Positions 27,482 through 35,982 of a stretch of DNA of 64,000 nucleotides are shown piece by piece (positions within the stretch are counted from its first letter, which is position 1; every line of letters begins with the position of its first letter). The translations under genes and the position numbers were made by a program. The stretch is from Pseudarthrobacter cellobiosi. GTDB taxonomy: Bacteria > Actinomycetota > Actinomycetes > Actinomycetales > Micrococcaceae. The stretch lies in assembly GCF_023913755.1 (NCBI RefSeq), contig NZ_JAMXBJ010000031.1:1-64000 (forward strand), written 5' to 3'. The notes beneath the pieces were generated by a model. That model was not told the DNA's origin. It saw nothing but the letters and a program-made list of their open reading frames with translations, and searched no databases.

Positions 27482-28219
27482 TCAGTTGCCGGCCTGGGCG
27501 AGTAGCATGGCGGGATCGTGCATGGCAGCTGCCTGGTCCACGATCCGGCCGTCCCGGAGGAACACCACCCGGTCAGCCCACGCGGCATGCCGGGCCTCAT
27601 GGGTCACCAGCATCACGGCCGCACCGGCATCGGCACGTCCGCGGAGCACTTCCATCACGCCGTGGCCGGTGGTGGAATCCAGGGCTCCCGTGGGTTCGTC
27701 GGCCAGGATCAGCCGGCGGTCGCCCACGATGGCCCGCGCGATGGCCACCCGCTGCTGCTGTCCGCCGGACATCTGGTCCATAAAGCGGTCCGCGAGTTCC
27801 GGGATGCCCACCTGCCGCAGCGCATCGAGGGCCTGGCGTTGCGCCTTCCTGGTGGCCGTCCCGTCCAACTCCAGCGGCAGCGCCACGTTCTCGGCAGCCG
27901 TCAGGGTGGGGACAAGGTTGAAGTCCTGGAAGACGTAGCCAACGGCGCGGCGGCGCAACCGGGCGAGTTCGTTCAGTCCCAGCCCGCCCAGGGGTGTTGA
28001 TTCCACAAAGACACCGCCCGACGTCGGCCGGTCAAGTCCCCCGGCCAGCGCCAGGAGGGAGGATTTCCCGGAACCTGACGGACCCATCACTGCGACGAAC
28101 TCTCCGGCTCTGATACTGAGGTCTACCTCGCGCAACGCGGCGACCGCCGTCGCGCCTTCACCGAACGTCCTGCTGACCCTGGCGAGTTCCAGGACCTGCT
28201 GCGGCCCCTGGACGCTCAC
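27482..28219 (-). CDS. ABC transporter ATP-binding protein (LolD/MacB type)
   Basis: The nucleotide-binding partner of the downstream FtsX-like permease. Walker A is GPSGSGKSSLLALAGG, the Q-loop lies in YVFQDFNLVPTLTAAENV, the signature is MSGGQQQRVAIARAI and Walker B is LILADEPTGALDS; the H-loop is VTHEARHAAW. 245 residues. The GTG start at 28219 overlaps the padR stop (GTGA), so all three genes are coupled. Confidence 0.95.
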   Translation of the reverse strand: MSVQGPQQVLELARVSRTFGEGATAVAALREVDLSIRAGEFVAVMGPSGSGKSSLLALAGGLDRPTSGGVFVESTPLGGLGLNELARLRRRAVGYVFQDFNLVPTLTAAENVALPLELDGTATRKAQRQALDALRQVGIPELADRFMDQMSGGQQQRVAIARAIVGDRRLILADEPTGALDSTTGHGVMEVLRGRADAGAAVMLVTHEARHAAWADRVVFLRDGRIVDQAAAMHDPAMLLAQAGN

Positions 28220-28827
28220 CGGCGGATGTCCGCGATGAGGGGGGCAGCCTCTTCCACAGTGACCCCGTTGGACGATTTACGTGGTGTGGCCTGGCCCGCG
28301 GTCTGCGCCTGCTGCAGCATCCGCGCCTCGCAGAGGTCCAGCCAGCGGACCTCCGCTTCCGTCTGGAAGATCAGCGAGTCCAGCACCAGCAGCCAGGCGG
28401 TATCCGCCGCCCGCTGGTTGGCGGCCGTGTCGCGGCGGGCCTTGGTGTAGTCCTGCAGCGCCCGGATGGACGCCACCCGCTGGGCCTGGATGATGGCCTG
28501 CACATCCACGCCCGGCAGCGTGACCGCGAGCGCCAGTTTGATGGCCAGCTCGTTCCGGGGCGGGTTGTTGCGCTCCACGGGGGCGGCAAACCAGTTCTGA
28601 ACTTCCGCCGTGCCGGCGTGGGTGATGCTGTAGACCACGTGGCCTTCGCCGTCACTGCCGTCATTGCTGACCAGGCCGTCGCGTTCCAGCCTGTCCAGCG
28701 TGGTGTACACCTGCCCGATGTTCAGGGGCCAGGTGGACCCGGTGCGGTTCTCAAACTCAACCCTGAGCTGGTAGCCGTAACGCGGCTGGTCCTGCAGCAG
28801 GGCAAGGAGGCTGTGGCGGATGGACAT
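28216..28827 (-). CDS. PadR-family transcriptional regulator
   Basis: A 203-residue regulator with an N-terminal winged helix (SIRHSLLALLQDQPRYGYQL, then GQVYTTLDRLERDGLV) and a C-terminal PadR dimerisation helix region. ATG 28827 has AGGAG upstream; an in-frame extension to 28884 would run through the promoter. It is the first gene of the ABC operon and probably represses it through the palindrome at 28855-28887. Confidence 0.92.
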   Translation of the reverse strand: MSIRHSLLALLQDQPRYGYQLRVEFENRTGSTWPLNIGQVYTTLDRLERDGLVSNDGSDGEGHVVYSITHAGTAEVQNWFAAPVERNNPPRNELAIKLALAVTLPGVDVQAIIQAQRVASIRALQDYTKARRDTAANQRAADTAWLLVLDSLIFQTEAEVRWLDLCEARMLQQAQTAGQATPRKSSNGVTVEEAAPLIADIRR

Positions 28828-28854
28828 GATGCTCCTAGCGGTGGCGTCAGCGTC

Positions 28855-28887
28855 GGTATGCACGGACCCCCAAGACCCGTGCATACC
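28855..28887 (-). promoter_or_regulatory. Probable PadR operator at the ABC operon promoter
   Basis: GGTATGCACGG (28855-28865) and CCGTGCATACC (28877-28887) are exact 11-bp inverted arms with an 11-bp spacer. The site lies 28 bp upstream of the padR start, and on the minus strand a TATACG-type -10 element lies at its upstream edge. The core resembles PadR half-sites (ATGT/ACAT-like, here ATGCA/TGCAT). Autorepression is inferred. Confidence 0.7.
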
Positions 28888-28947
28888 GCGTATAGAGTGA
28901 GGCTAACCCAGTCCGCGGCGCAAAGCAATACTCAGTATCTACCCGGC

Positions 28948-29931
28948 CTACATAACCAGCAGGATCTTGCCCACATGGTCGCCGCTGTCGAAGTACCGGT
29001 GGGCGGCCGCAACCTGGTCCAGCGGGAAGGTCTTGGCCACCAGCGGGCGAATCCGGCCGTCCGTGATGAGGGGCCACACGGATTCGCGCACGGCGTTCAT
29101 GATGGCACCCTTTTCCGCCACCGGGCGCGGCCTCAGGGCCGTGGCAACCACTGCCGCGCGCTTCCGCAGGAGCTGGCCGAGATCCAGCTCACCCTTGGCC
29201 CCGCCCTGCAGGCCGATGACAATGAGCCGGCCGTAGTCCGCGAGCGCATCAACGTTCTGCGCCAGGTACTTGGCACCCACAACGTCGAGGATCACGTCGG
29301 CACCCTTCCCGCCGTTCTGCCGCCGGAGGCTTTCCGGAAAGTCCTCTTCCGTGTAGTTGATGGCGATGTCCGCGCCCAGGAAAGCCTTCGCGGTCCCCAC
29401 CTTTTCCGCGCTTCCCGCAGTGGTGGCCACCTTGGCCCCGAATGCCTTGGCCAGCTGGATGGCCATGGTGCCGATCCCGCCCGTGGCGCCGTGGATCAGG
29501 ACAGTTTCACCGGCCTGCAGCTGCGCCGTCATGATCAGGTTGGAGTAGACCGTGGCTGCGACTTCCGGCAGCGACGCAGCGGTGACCACATCAACGCCGT
29601 CGGGAATCCGCAGGACCTGCTCCGCCGGCACCGCAACCTGCTCCGCATAGCCTCCGCCAGCCAGCAGCGCCACCACCTTGTCCCCCACGGAGAATGCCTT
29701 GGTGACGCCGGGACCGAAACCGGCGATCCGCCCCGAGACTTCCAGCCCCGGGATCTCGGACGCGCCGGGCGGGGGCGGGTAGAAGCCCCTGCGCTGCTGC
29801 ACGTCCGCCCGGTTCAGGCCGGCGGCGACAACGTCGATCAACACCTCGCCCTGCCCGGGCACCGGCGCGTCCACTTCGCGGACTTCCAGAACCTCCGGAC
29901 CACCGGGTTCTGCAATGTAGACGGCTTTCAT
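28948..29931 (-). CDS. NAD(P)H quinone oxidoreductase (zinc-free MDR family, PIG3-like)
   Basis: A medium-chain reductase of 327 residues reducing quinones or enones with NADPH. ATG 29931 (MKAVYIAEPGGPEVLEV) is the family start; an extension to 30030 lacks similarity. The GroES-like domain contains GLNRADVQQRRGFYPPP, and the nucleotide-binding fold has HGATGGIGTMAIQLAKAFGA. No catalytic or structural zinc Cys set is present, as usual for quinone oxidoreductases. Standalone gene. Confidence 0.9.
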   Translation of the reverse strand: MKAVYIAEPGGPEVLEVREVDAPVPGQGEVLIDVVAAGLNRADVQQRRGFYPPPPGASEIPGLEVSGRIAGFGPGVTKAFSVGDKVVALLAGGGYAEQVAVPAEQVLRIPDGVDVVTAASLPEVAATVYSNLIMTAQLQAGETVLIHGATGGIGTMAIQLAKAFGAKVATTAGSAEKVGTAKAFLGADIAINYTEEDFPESLRRQNGGKGADVILDVVGAKYLAQNVDALADYGRLIVIGLQGGAKGELDLGQLLRKRAAVVATALRPRPVAEKGAIMNAVRESVWPLITDGRIRPLVAKTFPLDQVAAAHRYFDSGDHVGKILLVM

Positions 29932-30040
29932 GGAGAACTCCCGTTTTCTAGCTGATTCGTGCCCCAGAACCAGTGTGCACCGGACGCACGGCAGACTCTG
30001 TTTTGTTGCAGCCAACTGCCTATGAAACACTACTCGTTAG

Positions 30041-30128
30041 GGAAGGTTGTCCGAGCGGCCGAAGGAGCTAGTCTTGAAAACTAGTGTGCGGTAACCCCGT
30101 ACCAAGAGTTCGAATCTCTTACCTTCCG
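30041..30128 (+). tRNA. tRNA-Ser (TGA)
   Basis: A class II tRNA of 88 nt. The acceptor stem GGAAGGT pairs with ACCTTCC (30121-30127). The anticodon stem CTAGT/ACTAG surrounds CTTGAAA with anticodon TGA at 30075-30077, and there is a long variable arm. It reads UCA and other UCN codons. Confidence 0.97.
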
Positions 30129-30134
30129 CGAATG

Positions 30135-30174
30135 GAACCCCGGTACGCCACATGATGGCGGACCGGGGCTTCTT
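30135..30174 (+). terminator. Terminator after tRNA-Ser(TGA)
   Basis: ACCCCGGTACGCCA and its mirrored arm TGGCGGACCGGGG form a GC stem followed by CTTCTTCGTTT. It closes the tRNA transcript before the VOC gene. Confidence 0.75.
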
Positions 30175-30276
30175 CGTTTAACCGGCACAGGGTCCGCCGG
30201 AGCTGAACCATTGAAACTGTCGGAGCCCGGACATAGGGTCGTTCCTGTTGCCACCCATCGACAGTAAGAGCCCATC

Positions 30277-31043
30277 ATGCCTTCACCCGAGATCACCCCC
30301 GGCGCACCCTGCTGGATCGACCTCATGACGTCAGACATCGACAAGGCCCGCCAGTTCTATGCCGAACTCTTCGGCTGGGAGTACGAGACCGGGGACGAGG
30401 AGAAGTACGGCGGCTACACCACCGCACGGAAGAACGGCAAGACCGTGGCCGGGCTGATGCAGAAGGATGCGGACCAGGCAGGCATGCCTGACGTCTGGTC
30501 CACGTACCTCCGCTCGGACGACGCCGAGGCCACCGCGTCCGCCGTCGCGGCCAACGGCGGGAAGGTCTACATGCCGCCCATGGATGTTCCGGAGCAGGGC
30601 CACCTGGCCATCTTCGGCGACTCCGCCGGAGCGGCAATCGGTGTGTGGCAGCCGCGCGAGATGAAGGGATATGAGCTCGTAGCCGAGCCCGGCGCTGCCG
30701 CATGGCACGAGCTCCACACCAAGGACTACGACGCCGCCGTGAAGTTCTACCGGGAAGTATCAACTGGGACACGGATGTTATGAGCGATACACCGGACTTC
30801 CGGGACACCGCCCTGGGCGCCGGGGACTCCGCCAGGGCAGGCAGCATGGACGCCTCCGGGTATCTGCCGGCTGACGTTCCGTCCAATTGGCAGATCTACT
30901 TCAACGTCGAAGATGCGGACGCTTCGATTGAGAAGGCCGTTTCGCTCAGAGCCACCGTCATTGACGGGCCGGAGGACTCGCCGTTCGGCCGCCTCGCCTC
31001 GCTGGCCGATCCCACCGGCGCAATGTTCAAGATCATCACATAA
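30277..31043 (+). pseudogene. VOC (glyoxalase/bleomycin-resistance fold) protein, frameshifted
   Basis: Two VOC domains are encoded, as in roughly 255-260 residue actinobacterial homologues. The first frame runs from ATG 30277 to residue 163 (KDYDAAVKFYREV), then reads STGTRML and stops. The missing half continues in the next frame as NWDTDVMSDTPDFRDTALGA through LADPTGAMFKIIT to 31043. The expected EVFNWD at the joint shows that one T is missing at 30760/30761 (GTA-TTC-AAC became GTA-TC-AAC). Either real decay or a sequencing error. Metal ligands and substrate are unknown. Confidence 0.88.
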
Positions 31044-31060
31044 GTAAATTCCTTCGACGA

Positions 31061-31102
31061 AATACCGGCCGACAGCTTCCATTGAAGCTACCGGCCGGTA
31101 TT
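31061..31102 (+). terminator. Terminator after the VOC gene
   Basis: AATACCGGCC pairs with GGCCGGTATT, with an inner stem AGCTTC/GAAGCT, followed by GTTTTG. The 31103-31266 gap holds no gene; it contains a 9-bp inverted repeat CGCCGAATG/CATTCGGCG at 31123 and 31154. Confidence 0.85.
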
Positions 31103-31266
31103 GTTTTGCCCCACGGACGTTTCGCCGAATGCACTCACCATCAACCTTGCGTTCATTCGGCGCTGCTTTGCTGTGCCGGACACCACCTCATGACGCGTGG
31201 ATTCCGGTCACTATCCGTCGGTACAACCCGGACACACTCCATCGGGTCCCCTACCGGGACACCCCT

Positions 31267-34200
31267 ATGAAAGTAGAGCGGATGCACCATTCACCTTGGA
31301 AATTAGCGCTGGGAACAGCGGTATCTGCGGGGCTTATCGCCACTCCGTTGGCAGCGGTCCCCGCCTTCGCCGTCGACGCAGCACCTGCCGGCACTTCACC
31401 GGTTGTCATCAACGAGGCCTACCTGAGCGGCGGCAGTTCCGGCGCAGCGTACAAGAGTAAATTCGTTGAGCTCTACAACACCTCCGACGCCGCGGTGTCC
31501 CTGGACGGCTGGTCAGTCCAGTACCGTTCAGGCACCGGAACTGCGGCGCCCACCAGCGTGGCTGCCCTCACCGGTTCCATCCCTGCCAAGGGCCACTACC
31601 TCATCAAGGGCGGCAGCAACAACGGCGGGGTTGAGGGTGCAGACCTGCCGGCTCCGGATTTTGTGGCGACCTCCCTGAACTTCAGCGGCTCCGCCGGCAC
31701 CATCGTCCTGGCGAAGCAGGCCACAGCCGCCACGCTCGCCACCGGCTCGGTTGTTGAACCGGCCGGCGTGGCAGACCTCCTCGGCTACGGTTCCTCCAAC
31801 ACCTTTGAAACGCAGGCCGCCGTAGCGCCCGCCAGCAACACCGACGTCAAGAGCCTGAACCGCAGTGCCGGGACGGACAGCAACAGCAACCGGGCAGACT
31901 TCACGCTGAACACCGCCGTCACGCCGACGGCGGCGGGCGGCACCGTGGATCCTGATCCGGATCCAACGCCGGACCCGGGCCCGGGCACCAAAACGATTGC
32001 CGAAATCCAGGGCACCGGTACGGCCAGTCCGCTGGCCGGCACTGCCGTGACAACACGCGGCAAAGTCACCGCGGCCTTCCCCACCGGCGGTTTCGCCGGC
32101 TACTACGTCCAGACCCCTGGTACCGGCGGCGACCTCACCCCGGCCAGCCACACGGCGTCGGACGCTGTTTTTGTCTACTCCCCTGCCACCGCAGGATCCG
32201 TGCAGATCGGCGACTTCGTGGAAGTCACCGGCACGGTGTCCGAGTTCTTCGGCATGACCCAGGTCAGCGTGGCGGATGCCGCCGGGCTGACCAAGCTCAG
32301 CGACGCCGCGGCCGAGGTGAAGGCCACCGTCTTCACGCTCCCGGCGGCCGAGTCCTTCCGCGAGGCACTTGAGGGCATGCTGCTGGCACCGCAAGGGCCG
32401 GTCACCGTCACCGACACCTACTCGCTGAACCAGTACGGCGAGATCGGCCTCTCCGGCGGGACCACCACGCTGGTGCAGCCCACCGCCGTCGCGCGTTACG
32501 GCTCGGCCGGATACCAGGCCGCCGTGGCGGACAACGCTGCCCGTGGCATCAAGCTCGACGACGGCTCCACCACCAATTTCCTCAAGGACGCCGCCACCAA
32601 GGCCCAGGTGCTGCCGTACCTGACGGCCGCGGACCCGGTCCGGGTGGGCTCGCCGGTGACGTTCGCTACCAACGTGGTGCTCAGCTACGCCAACAACGCC
32701 TGGAAGTTCCAGCCGCTGACCCATCTCACCGAGGTCAACAAGGGCACGGTCCAGCCGGCCAGCTTCGGCGCCACCCGGACCGAGGCTCCCGCCAGCGTGG
32801 GCGGCAACCTGAAGATCGCCTCCTTCAACGTGCTGAACTACTTCCCCACCACCGGCGACACCCTCACGGGCTGTTCCTTCTACAAGGACCGCGACGGCAA
32901 CCCCATCACGGTCCAGGGCGGCTGCGATGCCCGCGGCGCGGCAAACGCGGAGAACTTCCTCCGCCAGCAGGACAAGATCGTCGCCGCGATCACCAAGACC
33001 GGCGCCGACGTGGTGTCCCTCATGGAAATTGAAAACTCCGCCCAGTTCGGCAAGGACCGCGACGACGCCCTGGCCAAACTGGTGGACGCCCTCAACATCG
33101 CGACCCCCGGCATCTGGGACTACGTGCGGACACCCGCCAACGCTCCCCCGCTGGCGGACGAGGACATGATCCGCACCGCGTTCATTTTCAAGAAGGCCGC
33201 GGCTGAACCTGTGGAAGAGTCCATCATCCACAACGACACCGTCGCCTTCGCCAACGCCCGCAAGCCGCTGGCGCAGGTGTTCAAGCCGGTAGGCGCCGGG
33301 GACGACAAGAAGTTCATCGCCATCGCCAACCACTTCAAGTCCAAGGGTTCGGCAGCAACGCCGGATGACACGGACAAGGGCCAGGGCGCGTCCAACCTCG
33401 CCCGCACCGCCCAGGCCAAGTCGCTCCTGGACTTCGCCGCCGGGCTGCAGGCAACCAAGGGCACGGACAAGGTTTTCCTGATCGGCGACTTCAACTCCTA
33501 CGCCCAGGAAGACCCGATGAATGTCTTCACGGACGCCGGCTACGTCAACCAGGACGGCAAAGCGAAGAACGCCGACGGCTCCGCGAAGCACTCCTACCTT
33601 TTCGGCGGACTGGTGGGTTCGCTGGACCACATCCTGGCCTCCCCGGGCGCTGATGCAGTGGTCACCGGTGCGGACATCTGGAACATCAACTCCGTAGAGT
33701 CCGTGGCGCTGGAGTACAGCAGGTATAACAACAACGTGACCAACTACTATGCGCCGGACCAGTACCGCGCCAGCGACCACGATCCTGTGGTGGTGGGCCT
33801 GGACCTGCCTGCCGGCCCGGTCACGCCGGCCAGTGTTGAGCTGAACTTCCTGGCCATCAACGATTTCCATGGCCGCATCGACACCAACACGGTGCTGTTC
33901 GCCGGCACCATCGAGAAGCTGCGCGCCGCCGCCCCCGGGGCCACGGCCTTCCTGTCGGCCGGCGACAACATCGGGGCATCACTGTTCGCCTCGGCTGTTG
34001 CCAAGGACCAGCCCACCATCGATGTGCTGAACGCGCTGGAGCTGGACGCTTCCGCCGTGGGCAACCACGAGTTCGACGGCGGCTGGGCGGACCTGCGCGA
34101 CCGCGTCATCGCGGGCGGCACCAACGCCACGTTCCCGCTGCTCGCGGCGAACGTATACAAAAAGGGGACCACCGAACCGGTCCTGCCGGAATACACGGTG

Positions 34201-35823
34201 CTGGACATGGACGGAGTGAAGGTGGCCGTCATCGGCACCGTCACCCAGGAAGTCCCGTCCCTGGTGACGCCCGCCGGGATCGCCGATCTTGAATTCGGCG
34301 ATCCCGTGGACGCCATCAACCGCGTGACTGCCAAAATCACGTCGGAGAACCTCGCCGACGTGATCATCGCGGAAAACCACGACGGCGCCGGGTCAGGGAC
34401 GCCGGACGGCGCCACCCTCGAGCAGGAAGTGGCAGCGGGCGGCCCGTTCCCGAAGCTGGTCACCGAAACCTCGGCCGACGTGGACGCCATCTTCACCGGC
34501 CACACACACAAGGAATACGCCTGGAACGCACCGGTCCCCGGGACCGACGGAAAGACCCGTCCGATTGTCCAGACCGGCAATTACGGCGAGAACATCGGCC
34601 AGATCCAGCTCACGGTGGATACGGCCACCAAGGAAGTCACCGCCTCGAAGGCCGGGAACGTCAAGAGGACCACAGATGCCGCCGCCGGCCTCGTAGCCGC
34701 TTACCCGCGGGTTGCAGCGGTAGATGCCATTGTGCAGAGGGCCCTGGCCGACGCCGCCGCGATCGGAAACCAGCCGGTGGGTGCGCTGACCGCTGATATC
34801 ACCACAGCGTTCACCGCGGACCCCGCCGGCGGACCCGCCAAGCGCGATGACCGTGCCAGCGAATCCACGCTGGGCAATCTGGTGGCCGACTCACTGTTGG
34901 AGTCGCTCCAGCCTACTGAGCTGGGCGCCGCGGAAATCGGCGTCGTCAATCCCGGCGGCCTCCGCAATGAGCTGTACTACGCCCCGGACGGCACCATCAC
35001 CTACGCGGAGGCCAACTCGGTCCTGCCGTTTGTGAACAACCTGTGGACCACGTCCCTGACCGGTGCGCAGTTCAAGGCACTCCTGGAGCAGCAGTGGCAG
35101 ACCAATGCTGACGGCACGGTCCCCAGCCGCGCCTACCAGCAGCTGGGCCTGTCCAAGAACGTCAACTACACGTACGACGCAACCCGCGCCGCCGGTGACC
35201 GGATCACCTCCATCCGGGTGGCCGGTGCCCTGATCGATCCGGCGAAGTCCTACCGGATCGGGACGTTCAGCTTCCTGACCACCGGTGGCGACAACTTCCG
35301 GGTCTTCAAGGACGGCACCGGCACCAAGGATTCGGGTCTGGTGGACCGGGACGCCTGGATCAGGTACCTGCAGGCCCACAACCCCGTGTCGCCGGACTTC
35401 GCCCGGCGGACGGTGGCCGTAGTGAACACCACGGCAGCCGAGGTCAAGGCCGGGGACGCCATCACCCTGGCGGTTTCCAAACTGGACCTCACCTCGCTGG
35501 GCAGCCCGATCAATACCTCCCTGGCTGCGGTGTTCACCGACAGCGCCGGGACCGTGACGGGCTTCGGCACCATCCCGGTTTCTGCGGGCGCTGCCGCCAT
35601 GAATCTCGTCGTTCCTGCTGGTGCTGCCGCGGGGACCGGAACCCTGACGCTCACGGCCGCCGAGTCCGGCACCGTGGTGAAGGCTGCTGTCCAGGTCGCT
35701 GCCAGCGGACCGGTGCCGCCGGTCTGCACGGCACCGGTACCGCCCACCAAGTGGTACGACGTCCTGGGGTGGATCCGTTACGGCGTTGCCTGGATCCAGT
35801 ACCAGCACTGCCTGCGCGGCTAA
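31267..35823 (+). CDS. Exported ExeM/NucH-type endonuclease fused to 5'-nucleotidase
   Basis: A secreted protein of about 1518 residues. A signal peptide (about 1-35, cleaved after PAFA) is followed by a lamin-tail domain (about 45-190), an OB-fold region (about 235-490), an endonuclease/exonuclease/phosphatase domain (LKIASFNVLNYFPTTGD; LMEIENS; LIGDFNSYAQED; SDHDPVVVGL), then a complete 5'-nucleotidase: metallophosphatase (AINDFHGRIDTN; VGNHEFDGG; FTGHTHKEY) and substrate-binding domain (NPGGLRNELYY). It would degrade extracellular DNA and release phosphate and nucleosides. ATG 31267 was chosen because the signal peptide starts there; an upstream frame is open but not signal-like. Confidence 0.9.
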   Translation: MKVERMHHSPWKLALGTAVSAGLIATPLAAVPAFAVDAAPAGTSPVVINEAYLSGGSSGAAYKSKFVELYNTSDAAVSLDGWSVQYRSGTGTAAPTSVAALTGSIPAKGHYLIKGGSNNGGVEGADLPAPDFVATSLNFSGSAGTIVLAKQATAATLATGSVVEPAGVADLLGYGSSNTFETQAAVAPASNTDVKSLNRSAGTDSNSNRADFTLNTAVTPTAAGGTVDPDPDPTPDPGPGTKTIAEIQGTGTASPLAGTAVTTRGKVTAAFPTGGFAGYYVQTPGTGGDLTPASHTASDAVFVYSPATAGSVQIGDFVEVTGTVSEFFGMTQVSVADAAGLTKLSDAAAEVKATVFTLPAAESFREALEGMLLAPQGPVTVTDTYSLNQYGEIGLSGGTTTLVQPTAVARYGSAGYQAAVADNAARGIKLDDGSTTNFLKDAATKAQVLPYLTAADPVRVGSPVTFATNVVLSYANNAWKFQPLTHLTEVNKGTVQPASFGATRTEAPASVGGNLKIASFNVLNYFPTTGDTLTGCSFYKDRDGNPITVQGGCDARGAANAENFLRQQDKIVAAITKTGADVVSLMEIENSAQFGKDRDDALAKLVDALNIATPGIWDYVRTPANAPPLADEDMIRTAFIFKKAAAEPVEESIIHNDTVAFANARKPLAQVFKPVGAGDDKKFIAIANHFKSKGSAATPDDTDKGQGASNLARTAQAKSLLDFAAGLQATKGTDKVFLIGDFNSYAQEDPMNVFTDAGYVNQDGKAKNADGSAKHSYLFGGLVGSLDHILASPGADAVVTGADIWNINSVESVALEYSRYNNNVTNYYAPDQYRASDHDPVVVGLDLPAGPVTPASVELNFLAINDFHGRIDTNTVLFAGTIEKLRAAAPGATAFLSAGDNIGASLFASAVAKDQPTIDVLNALELDASAVGNHEFDGGWADLRDRVIAGGTNATFPLLAANVYKKGTTEPVLPEYTVLDMDGVKVAVIGTVTQEVPSLVTPAGIADLEFGDPVDAINRVTAKITSENLADVIIAENHDGAGSGTPDGATLEQEVAAGGPFPKLVTETSADVDAIFTGHTHKEYAWNAPVPGTDGKTRPIVQTGNYGENIGQIQLTVDTATKEVTASKAGNVKRTTDAAAGLVAAYPRVAAVDAIVQRALADAAAIGNQPVGALTADITTAFTADPAGGPAKRDDRASESTLGNLVADSLLESLQPTELGAAEIGVVNPGGLRNELYYAPDGTITYAEANSVLPFVNNLWTTSLTGAQFKALLEQQWQTNADGTVPSRAYQQLGLSKNVNYTYDATRAAGDRITSIRVAGALIDPAKSYRIGTFSFLTTGGDNFRVFKDGTGTKDSGLVDRDAWIRYLQAHNPVSPDFARRTVAVVNTTAAEVKAGDAITLAVSKLDLTSLGSPINTSLAAVFTDSAGTVTGFGTIPVSAGAAAMNLVVPAGAAAGTGTLTLTAAESGTVVKAAVQVAASGPVPPVCTAPVPPTKWYDVLGWIRYGVAWIQYQHCLRG

Positions 35824-35844
35824 GCGCGGGTCAGTATTAACCAG

Positions 35845-35885
35845 AGGTGCCCCGCCCCGACTGAATCAGCTGGGGAGGGGCACCT
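35845..35885. terminator. Terminator after the nuclease/nucleotidase gene
   Basis: AGGTGCCCCGCCCC pairs with GGGGAGGGGCACCT around the loop GACTGAATCAGCT. It is followed by TCGCTTT. It can act for the plus-strand gene; a second palindrome follows at once. Confidence 0.8.
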
Positions 35886-35896
35886 TCGCTTTCCCC

Positions 35897-35958
35897 GAGT
35901 TTTGTCCAGATAATCCGGTTTCCCGGCGGCTCAGAGGCCATTATCTGGACAAAAACTC
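35897..35958. repeat. Intergenic palindrome with GTTTTGTCCAGATAAT arms
   Basis: GAGTTTTGTCCAGATAAT at 35897-35914 is mirrored by ATTATCTGGACAAAAACTC at 35940-35958 with one extra A, around a 25-bp GC-rich spacer. It lies between convergent genes (nuclease and monooxygenase). It is separate from the ordinary terminator before it and may be a dispersed repeat. Confidence 0.75.
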
Positions 35959-35982
35959 TCGGGGTGGGTCGGGGTGGGGGCG

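Noticed and set aside
31123..31162. Possible PHO box (GTTCATTCGGC) before the nuclease/nucleotidase gene
   Set aside because: Only one GTTCA unit is present; the adjacent 11 bp on either side do not repeat it. The 9-bp inverted repeat is noted instead.
31528..33870. 780-codon minus-strand frame inside the nuclease/nucleotidase gene
   Set aside because: A shadow of the conserved plus-strand gene; its composition is Gly/Arg/His/Val-rich nonsense without motifs.
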